Assembly (NCBI GenBank): GCA_002435715.1
Contig: DISD01000081.1
Span: forward strand, 1,471-23,132
Reading direction: 5' to 3'
Length of the DNA stretch: 21,662 bases
Origin: Rhodospirillaceae bacterium UBA6219
GTDB taxonomy: Bacteria; Pseudomonadota; Alphaproteobacteria; Rhodospirillales; Magnetospirillaceae
The notes under the pieces are model-generated. The model was not told the DNA's origin, searched no databases, and worked only from the letters and a program-made list of their open reading frames with translations. The translations under genes and the position numbers were made by a program. Shown here piece after piece: positions 6,008 to 12,948 of the stretch. Numbering within the stretch: the first letter of the stretch is position 1; the number at the start of each line of letters is the position of its first letter.

Positions 6008-6499
6008 TTATTCCGTGTCGGTATCGCCAACGGCCCCCAGGGCCTTGGCCAAATCCAGAACCCGTTTGCGAACCTGGGGGTCGGTGATGCGGTAATAAGC
6101 CCGCACCAGTTCCAGCGTCTCACGCTTGGTCATGGGGTCGGCTTCGAAGCCGGCCGGTTCTTCGGACAAACCCGAAATCAGGCGCGGCGACAAGGATTCC
6201 ACTTCCTCGGACATGTCGTCGAAGAAAAAGCTGACCGGCACGTCCAACACGCGCGACAGGTCGAAAAGACGCGAAGCGCCAACGCGATTGGCACCACGTT
6301 CGTATTTCTGCACCTGCTGGAAAGTGAGCCCCAAGGCCTCGCCCAACTTTTCCTGACTCATGCCCATCAAAGTCCGGCGCAGGCGCACCCGGGCACCCAC
6401 ATGGACATCGATGGGATTGGGTTTGCCCGCAGGCGTACGCCCACGGCTGGAGACCTTGCGGGTCGAAGTTTTTACGGAAACATTGGCGGTAGAAGTCAT
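6008..6499 (-). CDS. XRE-family HTH transcriptional regulator (alphaproteobacterial type)
   Basis: 163-residue DNA-binding regulator. A basic, Ser/Thr-rich N-terminal tail (residues 1-~25) precedes a canonical XRE helix-turn-helix (VGARVRLRRTLMGMSQEKLG, then LTFQQVQKYERGANRVGASR). The DVPVSFFFDDM extension and a C-terminal helical region (ELVRAYYRITDPQVRKRVLDLAKAL) follow. This architecture is very common, in many copies, in Rhodospirillales and Rhizobiales. The ATG at 6497-6499 has AGGA ten bases upstream. A further in-frame ATG at 6578-6580 would add 27 residues but lies inside the putative operator and at the likely transcription start. It is convergent with its paralogue, sharing a terminator. 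Probably autoregulated through 6573-6587. Confidence 0.9.
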   Translation of the reverse strand: MTSTANVSVKTSTRKVSSRGRTPAGKPNPIDVHVGARVRLRRTLMGMSQEKLGEALGLTFQQVQKYERGANRVGASRLFDLSRVLDVPVSFFFDDMSEEVESLSPRLISGLSEEPAGFEADPMTKRETLELVRAYYRITDPQVRKRVLDLAKALGAVGDTDTE

Positions 6500-6572
6500 A
6501 TGTGAATTTTCCTGTGGCTGAATGCCCCACACCCCTATCATCACTACTTTTGGCATCAATAGCAACCTCTTG

Positions 6573-6587
6573 TTGCACATAATGCAA
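6573..6587. promoter_or_regulatory. Putative operator dyad upstream of the XRE gene
   Basis: TTGCA-CATAA-TGCAA is a perfect 5-bp inverted repeat. It is placed at about +2 to +16 relative to the start predicted from the promoter at 6596-6623, the usual place for autorepression by an XRE protein. Confidence 0.4.
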
Positions 6588-6595
6588 ACTTTTGT

Positions 6596-6623
6596 TTTAT
6601 CCCACTAGGTAGTCCGATACCAA
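6596..6623 (-). promoter_or_regulatory. Putative promoter of the minus-strand XRE gene
   Basis: On the minus strand TTGGTA (6618-6623), 16-base spacer, GATAAA (6596-6601), each matching four of six consensus bases. The dyad at 6573-6587 lies just downstream. Confidence 0.35.
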
Positions 6624-6663
6624 ATATGGCCAATACGTTCCGGCGCGACACTAGAGATTGAAA

Positions 6664-7125
6664 TCACTCCGCGCCTATGAAATTAAGAGCCAAATTCACC
6701 ACTATTTCGATCGTCGCCTCGACCCGCGGGTCCAAAGCGTCGCCCGCCGAGAAGTCGGCTCCTTCGATGCCGACCACCCGCAAGCAAGGCGGTAAACGCC
6801 CCAAATCGGCGGCCAAGGACAAAGCTTCGGCAAGACCGAAGACATGGCTGCTTTTGGGAAAGCACTCTTTGGGCACCAAGCCGGGCTCGTCCCAATAGCG
6901 CAGGCTTCCCGGTACCGAACCACTGCTGGTGGCGTCCACCAACACCACGCGATCAAAGCCCTGCCAGCGGGTCATCAGATCGGTGCCCTCGCCATGATGC
7001 TGCAAGATAGTGACGTCGGCGCGTCCCGCAGCGGTCAATCGTTCGGTCAAGACCTGCGCCACCCGCCACCCCACCGCGTCATCACGGCGAAACGGATGGC
7101 CGATGCCGACGACCAGGACGCTCAC
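6664..7125 (-). CDS. Hydrogenase maturation protease family protein (HybD/HupD-like)
   Basis: 153-residue member of the endopeptidase family that cleaves the C-terminal tail of the [NiFe]-hydrogenase large subunit after nickel insertion. The three nickel-binding positions of HybD (E16, D62, H93) correspond to D16 (FRRDDAVG), D64 (VVLVDATSSG) and H94 (KSSHVFGLAEAL). The N-terminal G-x-G-N motif reads GIGHP, an Asn-to-His change. The start is GTG (7123-7125), which overlaps the upstream TGA by two bases as GTGA, so translation is coupled to the HExxH protein. No hydrogenase structural or hyp gene is in the window. It may serve a distant hydrogenase or another substrate. Fold and family are clear; the actual target is not. 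Confidence 0.85.
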   Translation of the reverse strand: MSVLVVGIGHPFRRDDAVGWRVAQVLTERLTAAGRADVTILQHHGEGTDLMTRWQGFDRVVLVDATSSGSVPGSLRYWDEPGLVPKECFPKSSHVFGLAEALSLAADLGRLPPCLRVVGIEGADFSAGDALDPRVEATIEIVVNLALNFIGAE

Positions 7126-7784
7126 TCGGCGAACCAGCGGGGGAAGAAGCTGTCGTCGCCTTCGGCGCGCAACAAACGGGTCGGCGCGCCGTCGTCGTCG
7201 ATCAAATCCATCTGACGCAGCCAGCGGACGATCTTCTTGAAATGGGCGACGTTGTGCAGGGCGACGCCGCCTTCCATCCAATTCTGTTCCAGGAAGGCCA
7301 ACACCGCCGGCTGTCCCAATTCGGCTTCCCACAAGATGCCCAGAAGCGAACACAGGGCTTCTTCCACGTCACGTTCCGGACAGAACAGCGTCTGCACCGC
7401 GTCGGCTTCCTGGCGTCGGCCGCTTTCCGGCCCGCATCCCAGTCCGAAATCGATGATGTCGCGGCGATGCGGAGCGGCGCATTGGTAATGGGCCACTTCG
7501 TGGATCAGCACACTGGGTTCCATGCGGATGGCGACGTTCTCGCCATCCCAGGTCCAATGGCTTTTGGGATCAACGTCCAAGATGCCGAAACCGAATTGGC
7601 GACACAGCTCCACCCCTTGGGCGTGATGTAGCGGATCGGTGGAAAGCGTCATCAGGTCGCCATCGGGAATCAGCTTGGTGACACGCGCGAACACCTTTCG
7701 CGCCAAGGAATCGTCTTCCAAAGCGGCGGCGAATTCGGGCAGCAGGGGCAACAAAGTGCCGTGGTCGACGGGGGTCAACATCAT
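7122..7784 (-). CDS. EpmC-like (DUF462) HExxH-motif protein
   Basis: About 220 residues. The core is H95-E-V-A-H99-Y followed by RRDIIDFGLGCGPESGR, closely resembling my recollection of E. coli YfcM/EpmC (HE-I-S-H-W, then RRELVDFGYWY-x-PDGR). EpmC hydroxylates the lysyl-modified lysine of elongation factor P. Downstream acidic and aromatic segments (VEEALCSLLG, FLEQNWMEGG) also fit. No efp, epmA or epmB gene is nearby. The paired ATGs at 7781-7784 were chosen: AGGA lies ten bases upstream. The same frame opens earlier with TTG/GTG at 7842-7847 but that would abut the long palindrome. A zinc-peptidase-like role is the main alternative. First gene of a pair with the hydrogenase-protease homologue. 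Confidence 0.6.
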   Translation of the reverse strand: MMLTPVDHGTLLPLLPEFAAALEDDSLARKVFARVTKLIPDGDLMTLSTDPLHHAQGVELCRQFGFGILDVDPKSHWTWDGENVAIRMEPSVLIHEVAHYQCAAPHRRDIIDFGLGCGPESGRRQEADAVQTLFCPERDVEEALCSLLGILWEAELGQPAVLAFLEQNWMEGGVALHNVAHFKKIVRWLRQMDLIDDDGAPTRLLRAEGDDSFFPRWFAE

Positions 7785-7848
7785 AACCAAGCGATCCTTG
7801 AAGACGGCGATGATCCAAAGACGCGCTTGTCTACCCCTGTTCACCAAG

Positions 7849-7884
7849 TCTTCGCAACACTGAAAGGTTTCAGTGTTGCGAAGA
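7849..7884. repeat. Perfect 17-bp inverted repeat (2-base centre)
   Basis: TCTTCGCAACACTGAAA (7849-7865) and its exact reverse complement (7868-7884) flank a GG centre. It lies 15 bases past the methyltransferase stop on the minus strand and about 65 bases before the next gene. As RNA it would be a long stem with a tight loop. It lacks a T-tract on either strand, so it may be an atypical terminator, an mRNA-end structure or a protein-binding dyad. Confidence 0.85.
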
Positions 7885-7898
7885 ACACCTAAACAGAT

Positions 7899-8576
7899 TT
7901 AATCCCGGACCAGCAGGTTGACCCGCATGGGCTGGTCGAATTCCATGCCGCCTTCACCATTGGGTCGGCCATTGGCGGCATAAAGCGCCCGCATCTGTTC
8001 GTCCATGGCGGCAAAGCGTTCCTCGCGCTCATGATTGGCCGAGACGATGCGGTCGTGGAAGGCTTCGTAGGATTTCAGGGAAACGGTGTGCAGATAAAGG
8101 ATTTCGTCCTTCATCTGGAACCCCTGAGCTTGGCGCAGCGCCGCCAGGGCCTGGGCGCGGACCTGGGTTTCGTCGTCCACCGGCCGACAGGTTTCGAAGA
8201 ACTTGCCGTCGGCCACCGGTTCCGAGACATAGACCAAGCCGCCGGGGACCAGCACCCGGTGGGCCTCGGCCAGGGCCTGGAGCATGTGTTCCAGCGGAAT
8301 GTGGTGCAGCGAATTGAAGAACACCACGATGTCGGCGCTGGCATCCTCGGCCGGCAAAGCCTGGCCGACACCTTCGACGATGCGTTCGTCGGCAACCTTG
8401 TCGGCCTTCCAGGCCTTGGCCAATTGACGGGGCGAGCATTCCACCCCCAGAACATGGGCACCGTGCTTGGCCATCAACCGGGTCAAATGGCCATCGCCGC
8501 ATCCCACGTCGACGACCCGCTTGCCTTCCAGGTCCAAGGTCTCGACAATCACGTCGGCGTTCCGGCGGCGCTGCAT
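7899..8576 (-). CDS. Class I SAM-dependent methyltransferase
   Basis: 225-residue cytoplasmic methyltransferase of the Methyltransf_11/25 type. Motif I is VVDVGCGDGHLTRLM (residues ~22-36), with the acidic ribose-binding residue in GVECSPRQL. Motif IV is ADIVVFFNSLHHIP and motif V/VI VLVPGGLVYVSEPVADG. The acceptor region (residues ~140-225) shows no motif I can tie to a substrate. The ATG at 8574-8576 has GGAGAGAG just upstream. A TTG six codons earlier is possible but lies in that ribosome site. It is divergent from the YdcF-like gene with a 48-base gap, and is followed by the 7849-7884 palindrome. Confidence 0.88.
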   Translation of the reverse strand: MQRRRNADVIVETLDLEGKRVVDVGCGDGHLTRLMAKHGAHVLGVECSPRQLAKAWKADKVADERIVEGVGQALPAEDASADIVVFFNSLHHIPLEHMLQALAEAHRVLVPGGLVYVSEPVADGKFFETCRPVDDETQVRAQALAALRQAQGFQMKDEILYLHTVSLKSYEAFHDRIVSANHEREERFAAMDEQMRALYAANGRPNGEGGMEFDQPMRVNLLVRD

Positions 8577-8624
8577 GTTCTCTCTCCGTGACAATTGACC
8601 CTGGATGCATATAAGGAATCACCG

Positions 8625-9113
8625 ATGGATGTCGAGTTCCAATGCGCCATCGTGCTGGGCGCCAAGGTCATGGAAGACGGCACCGCCTCGCCCGCCTTGG
8701 CCCGCCGCGTCACCCATGCCGTCGCCTTGGCCCAAGCCGGCAAGGTGGCCAACCTGTTGATGAGCGGCGGCCCGGTCAATCACCCCACCCCCGAAGCCCA
8801 TGTCATGCGGGACATGGCGCTCGCCGCCGGCCTCGCCCCCCATCGGGTTCACGTTGAAGACCGCTCGCGCAACACCATCGACAACGCCCGGCTGTCCGCC
8901 GCCATCCTGGCCGCGCGGAAATGGGAAAGCGTGCTGCTGGTCACCGACAGCTTTCACCTGCCCCGCGCCCGCCTGATCTTTTCCGCCCACGGCCTGCGGG
9001 TTCATCCGTCCGGTGCCCGCCCCGACCGGATCAGCGTCGAATGGGTGCTGGCCCATCTGCGCGAAATCCCGGCCATGGCCAAGACCCTGGTCCGTCTGCA
9101 TCTGACCGGTTGA
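8625..9113 (+). CDS. YdcF/ElyC-like DUF218 family protein
   Basis: 162 residues, a soluble DUF218 domain of the YdcF/SanA/ElyC family, which has a Rossmann-like fold and is linked in some members to envelope or cofactor metabolism. Family motifs run in order: CAIVLGAKV, ARRVTHAVALAQAGKV, LLMSGGPV, PEAHVMRDMA, VEDRSRNTIDNARLS, VLLVTDSFHLPRARLIF. No membrane segment or signal peptide is visible, unlike SanA and ElyC. The ATG at 8625 has AAGGA eight bases upstream. An in-frame TTG at 8595 lies in the divergent promoter gap. The substrate is unknown for this subgroup. Confidence 0.85.
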   Translation: MDVEFQCAIVLGAKVMEDGTASPALARRVTHAVALAQAGKVANLLMSGGPVNHPTPEAHVMRDMALAAGLAPHRVHVEDRSRNTIDNARLSAAILAARKWESVLLVTDSFHLPRARLIFSAHGLRVHPSGARPDRISVEWVLAHLREIPAMAKTLVRLHLTG

Positions 9114-9200
9114 TCCCACATCCGGTCCGGGGATTTGTCCCTGGCATAGAGCCGCCATGATTCTTTTGCATGGCGTTTCCGGCCATCACCCGGCTATTAT

Positions 9201-9214
9201 ATAAGCATGCTTAT
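9201..9214. promoter_or_regulatory. Perfect 14-bp palindrome, probable MarR operator
   Basis: ATAAGCATGCTTAT is a perfect palindrome in a TA-rich island (TATTATATAAG) at the head of the marR-emrAB unit, covering the first possible ATG (9207). MarR-family proteins usually bind such short palindromes over their own promoters. It implies that translation may begin later, at 9213, 9216 or 9228. Confidence 0.55.
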
Positions 9215-9689
9215 GATGAGTAAGGCTATGGAACCGACACTCGGCTTTCTTCTCAGCGACGTATCGCGATTGATGCGTCGGGCTTTCGACCAACAGGCCG
9301 CCAAGATCGGCCTGTCCCTGGCACAATGCCGGGCCCTGATCTATCTGGCCCGCAACGAAGGCATCAACCAGGCCGGTCTGGCCGAATTGCTGGAAATCCA
9401 GCCCATCAGTTTGGCCCGCTTGCTGGACCGCATGGGCGGCAATGGCTGGATCGAACGACGCGCCGACCCCGCCGACCGCCGGGTCCACCGCCTGTATCTG
9501 ACCGACAAGGCCCGCCCGGTCCTCGAACAGGTCCGGGCCCTGGCGGCCGAGATCCGCGCCAACGCCACCGTCGGCTTGGCCCCGGAACAGGTCACCGTGG
9601 TGATGACCGCCTTGCGGACCATGCATTCCAACCTTGTGGCCGACAGCCCCGCCACAGCCCAGGATTCCGAAAATGACCAAACACACTAA
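9207..9689 (+). CDS. MarR-family transcriptional regulator of the efflux operon
   Basis: Up to 160 residues, winged-helix repressor. Helices and wing are clear: LMRRAFDQQAAKIGLSLAQC, then QAGLAELLEIQPISLARLLD as the DNA-binding helices, and the wing GWIERRADPADRRVHRLYLT with the conserved D-x-R. It probably represses the emrAB-type genes that follow and releases DNA when it binds a phenolic or lipophilic compound; this is known for EmrR relatives and inferred here. The 5'-most ATG (9207) lies inside a palindrome. ATGs at 9213, 9216 and 9228 are in frame and no start has a good ribosome site. The 3' end overlaps the emrA start by 17 bases. Confidence 0.9.
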   Translation: MLMMSKAMEPTLGFLLSDVSRLMRRAFDQQAAKIGLSLAQCRALIYLARNEGINQAGLAELLEIQPISLARLLDRMGGNGWIERRADPADRRVHRLYLTDKARPVLEQVRALAAEIRANATVGLAPEQVTVVMTALRTMHSNLVADSPATAQDSENDQTH

Positions 9690-10773
9690 GTCCCCCGCCG
9701 CCCCCCGGGATTTACGTCAGAAACTGCGCTTGCCGCTGATGATCGGGGTGCCGGTCCTGGCGGTTGTGGCCGGCGGCGCGCTGTACGCCACCGGCGGCCG
9801 TTACGTCTCGACCGACGACGCTTATGTCCAGGCGGCGCGCACCACCATCAGCTCGGACATCTCGGGCCGGGTGGTCGCCGTTTTGGTCCACGACAACCAG
9901 CAGGTGGCCGCCGGGCAGCCGCTGTTCCAGTTGGACGACCGTCCCTTTCGCATCGCCGTCGCCGATGCCGAGGCAAAACTGGAAGCAGCCCGCCTGAAAC
10001 TTGACGGGCAAAAGGCGGTCTATCGCCAGCGTCTGGCCGATCTGGCGTCGGCCAAGGACGCCGCCGAATACCGTTCGCGCGAATTCGAGCGCCAGAACCG
10101 CCTGCTGGCCTCGGGCACGGTGTCGCAGTCGAACTATGACCTGGCCGCCCATTCCTGGCAGGCGGCGCGCCTGGATGTGGCCGCCGCCCAACAACAACTG
10201 GCCAGCGCCCTGGCCGATCTGGGCGGCGACGCCGACATCGCACCGGCCGACCATCCCGTGGTCAAGCAGGCCCAGGCCGCCCTGGACCAAGCGCGTCTGA
10301 ACCTGTCCTACACCATGATCAGCGCCCCCGATGCGGGTATCGTCACCAAGGTCGAACAGATTCAGCCCGGCGATTACGTCAACGCCGCCGCCGCCTTGTT
10401 CTCGCTGGTGTCGTCGGACCGGGTGTGGGTCGAGGCCAATTTCAAGGAAACCGACCTGACCCACATGCAGGCCGGCCAAGCCGCCACATTGGCCGTCGAC
10501 GCCTATCCCGACCACAAGCTGGCCGCCCACGTGGTCTCGCTCAGCCCCGGCACCGGCTCGACCTTTTCGTTGCTGCCGGCGGAAAACGCCACCGGCAATT
10601 GGGTCAAGGTGGTCCAGCGCCTGCCGGTGCGGCTGGAACTGGACGAACATCCCCAAGGCCTGCGCTTGCAAGCCGGCATGAGCACCGACGTCGAGGTCGA
10701 TACGGGCCATCAGCGCAAGATGGTCAGCCTGATCAGCCACGCCTTGGCGGCGCCGGCCAAAAGCGGAGAATAA
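9673..10773 (+). CDS. emrA: EmrA/HlyD-family periplasmic adaptor of a drug efflux pump
   Basis: 366-residue membrane fusion protein that links an inner-membrane MFS pump to an outer-membrane channel. A short cytoplasmic N-terminus precedes a transmembrane helix (LMIGVPVLAVVAGGALYA, residues ~18-35). The lipoyl half-motif (SGRVVAVLVHDNQQVAAGQP), a coiled-coil hairpin (residues ~95-205) and the beta-barrel with the EmrA-diagnostic GTGSTFSLLPAENATGNWVK and RLPVRLEL follow. The ATG at 9673 overlaps the marR end by 17 bases, and the stop is two bases before the emrB start, so the three genes form one operon. The exported compounds are unknown, and no outer-membrane channel gene is present. Confidence 0.93.
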   Translation: MTKHTKSPAAPRDLRQKLRLPLMIGVPVLAVVAGGALYATGGRYVSTDDAYVQAARTTISSDISGRVVAVLVHDNQQVAAGQPLFQLDDRPFRIAVADAEAKLEAARLKLDGQKAVYRQRLADLASAKDAAEYRSREFERQNRLLASGTVSQSNYDLAAHSWQAARLDVAAAQQQLASALADLGGDADIAPADHPVVKQAQAALDQARLNLSYTMISAPDAGIVTKVEQIQPGDYVNAAAALFSLVSSDRVWVEANFKETDLTHMQAGQAATLAVDAYPDHKLAAHVVSLSPGTGSTFSLLPAENATGNWVKVVQRLPVRLELDEHPQGLRLQAGMSTDVEVDTGHQRKMVSLISHALAAPAKSGE

Positions 10774-10775
10774 TC

Positions 10776-12323
10776 ATGTCCGCCACGGCGCAGCCGGCGC
10801 CCCCCGTGGTCCGGCGCGATCTGGTCACCGTGTCGATCATGCTGGCCACCATCATGCAGGCGCTGGACACCACCATCGCCAATGTCGCCCTGCCCCATAT
10901 CCAGGGCAGCCTGTCCACCGCCGCCGACCAGATCACCTGGGTGCTGACCTCGTATATCGTCGCCGCCGCCATCGCCACGCCGCTGACCGGCTGGCTGACC
11001 GGCCATTATGGCCGCAAGCGGGTCTTCCTGGTCTCGGTGGCCGGCTTCACCGTCGCCTCGGCCCTGTGCGGCATGGCCACCGACCTGCCGCAGATCGTGG
11101 TCTTCCGCCTGCTGCAGGGCCTGTTCGGCGCCGCCCTGGTGCCGCTGTCGCAATTGGTGCTGCTGGACATCAACCCGCCGGAAAAGCATGGCTCGGCCAT
11201 GGCCATCTGGGGGGCCGGCATCATGGTCGGCCCCATCCTGGGCCCGGCCCTGGGCGGCTGGCTGACCGACCATTACAATTGGCGCTGGGTGTTCTACATC
11301 AACCTGCCGGTGGGGTTGCTGGCCTTTGCCGGCATCGCCGCCTTCGTCCACGAACACAAGAACGCCGCCACCGCCAAATTCGACTTCCTGGGTTTCGCCA
11401 GCCTCAGCCTGGGCGTCGGCGCCTTGCAGATGATGCTGGACCGTGGCGAGCAACTGGGGTGGTTCGGTGCCCGCGAAATCTGGATCGAAAGCCTGTTGGC
11501 GGCTTTGGGGTTCTATCTGTTCGCCACCCACACCATTACCGCGCGCGGGGTGACCTTCCTGAACCGTGCGTTGTTGCGCGACCGCAATTTCATCACCGGC
11601 ACCATCTTCATCTTTTTCGTCGGCGTCATTTTGTACGCCACCTTGGCCCTGCTGCCGCCCATGCTGCAGAACATGTTCAACTATCCGGCCACCACCACCG
11701 GCTTGGTCACCGCGCCGCGCGGCATGGGCACCATGGTGGCGATGATCGTTGTCGGGCGTTTGATCGGCCGCGTCGACATTCGCCTGATCTTGTTGACCGG
11801 GTTGTCGCTGACCGCTTTTTCCCTGTGGCAGATGACCCATTTCAGCCTGGCCATGGGCATGGGGCCGGTGATCGTGTCGGGCATCTTCCAGGGCATGGGG
11901 CTGGGCTGCACCTTCGTGCCGCTGTCGACCATCACCTTCGCCACCTTGGACAAGGTGCTGCGCACCGAAGGCACGGCTTTTTACAGCCTGATGCGCAATA
12001 TCGGCAGTTCCATCGGTATTTCAGTGGTCACCGCACTGCTCAGCGAAAACACCCAGACCGTTCACGCCACCCTGGTCGAACACGTGCGTCCCGACAGCCC
12101 GGTGGTGGCCGCCCTGGGGTTGAACCTCAACCATGCCTCGGCGGCACAATTGGCGCTGATCAACGCCCGCATCACCGAACAGGCCGCCATGGTCGCCTAT
12201 GTGGACGATTTCCATATGATGATGTGGATCGCCTTGGCGTCCATGCCCATGCTGCTGCTGCTGAAAAGCCCCAAACGCCGGAACACCCCCAAGGACGAAG
12301 CGCTGAACGCGGCCCTGGACTGA
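10776..12323 (+). CDS. emrB: EmrB/QacA-type (DHA2) MFS multidrug transporter, 14 TM
   Basis: 515-residue inner-membrane proton antiporter of the DHA2 family. Motif D1 is LDTTIANVALPHIQG in the first helix. Motif A follows helix 2 (GWLTGHYGRKRVF). Motif C in helix 5 is GAGIMVGPILGPALGGWL, ahead of the conserved NWRWVFYINLPVG. Hydrophobic segments continue to residue ~495, consistent with 14 helices. The C-terminus is short and charged. The ATG at 10776 lies two bases after the emrA stop, with GGAGAA upstream. It is the last gene of the marR-emrA-emrB operon and converges on the response regulator with a single base between stops and no visible terminator. Substrates cannot be told from sequence. 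Confidence 0.95.
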   Translation: MSATAQPAPPVVRRDLVTVSIMLATIMQALDTTIANVALPHIQGSLSTAADQITWVLTSYIVAAAIATPLTGWLTGHYGRKRVFLVSVAGFTVASALCGMATDLPQIVVFRLLQGLFGAALVPLSQLVLLDINPPEKHGSAMAIWGAGIMVGPILGPALGGWLTDHYNWRWVFYINLPVGLLAFAGIAAFVHEHKNAATAKFDFLGFASLSLGVGALQMMLDRGEQLGWFGAREIWIESLLAALGFYLFATHTITARGVTFLNRALLRDRNFITGTIFIFFVGVILYATLALLPPMLQNMFNYPATTTGLVTAPRGMGTMVAMIVVGRLIGRVDIRLILLTGLSLTAFSLWQMTHFSLAMGMGPVIVSGIFQGMGLGCTFVPLSTITFATLDKVLRTEGTAFYSLMRNIGSSIGISVVTALLSENTQTVHATLVEHVRPDSPVVAALGLNLNHASAAQLALINARITEQAAMVAYVDDFHMMMWIALASMPMLLLLKSPKRRNTPKDEALNAALD

Positions 12324-12324
12324 A

Positions 12325-12753
12325 TCAATCGGCAGAAACGGTTTGGGCGGTACTTAACAGCACTTCTTTCGGATCGGCCAGACGGACGTCCTGCAAGACG
12401 TGGTGCAGGGTGGTCGCCAGGGTCATGACGGTAATCGGCTTGGACAGATAAGTGACCATGCCCCCCGCACGGCGCGTTGCCATTTCCGGACTCCAATATC
12501 CCGACAGCACCACCACGGCGATGTGGGGATAATCTTCGTAAAGTCGGCGGATCAGCGTTTCGCCGTCCATCACCGGCATGGCGATGTCGGTGACCACCAC
12601 CGCCACCTCGTGGGTCAACAGCAGGTCCAACGCCTGTCGGCCATTGCTGGCATAAAGCATGGTCCAATGGCCTTCCATCTTGTGCAGACCGCGGCGGATA
12701 CCGGACAGGACGTTGGGTTCGTCATCGACGAACAGGATCACAGGGGCGGACAT
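12325..12753 (-). CDS. Single-domain response regulator (receiver only)
   Basis: 142 residues, CheY-like receiver without an output domain. The acidic pocket is D10-D11, the phospho-acceptor is D56 (VVVTDIAMPVMDG), the switch Ser is S84 (VVLSGYWS) and the conserved Lys is K105 (YLSKPI). The last ~20 residues are a short tail with no known domain. No histidine kinase is adjacent, so it is an orphan receiver that probably acts by protein contact or in a phosphorelay. The YLSKPI-TVMTLATTLHHVL helix 5 resembles receivers that follow hybrid kinases. The ATG at 12751-12753 has GGAG eight bases upstream. The stop is one base from the emrB stop on the opposite strand. Confidence 0.92.
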   Translation of the reverse strand: MSAPVILFVDDEPNVLSGIRRGLHKMEGHWTMLYASNGRQALDLLLTHEVAVVVTDIAMPVMDGETLIRRLYEDYPHIAVVVLSGYWSPEMATRRAGGMVTYLSKPITVMTLATTLHHVLQDVRLADPKEVLLSTAQTVSAD

Positions 12754-12788
12754 GGCGGGGTCTCCTCTACCCGAGGCACGACGGGGGT

Positions 12789-12817
12789 ATTATGACATAA
12801 GATCTATGCCCTGTGCA
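12789..12817 (-). promoter_or_regulatory. Putative promoter of the response regulator
   Basis: On the minus strand TGCACA (12812-12817), 17-base spacer, CATAAT (12789-12794; five of six consensus bases). The expected start is near 12782, giving a leader of about 28 bases. Confidence 0.4.
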
Positions 12818-12870
12818 TAATTTTTGCACTCCCTTCCGTTCTGTCCCCGCAAGGCCCCATCGTGTTTCGG

Positions 12871-12899
12871 TTGGCGCCGGCGCCGCCATCCTTTATGCT
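12871..12899 (+). promoter_or_regulatory. Putative promoter of cimA
   Basis: TTGGCG (12871-12876), 17-base spacer, TATGCT (12894-12899), four of six consensus bases each. A GC-rich hairpin, TGCCCC/GGGGCA (12904-12921), would lie at the very 5' end of the transcript. Confidence 0.35.
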
Positions 12900-12948
12900 G
12901 TCATGCCCCGCTTGTGGGGCAACGATTTCGCCAAAGTGATTGACCCAG

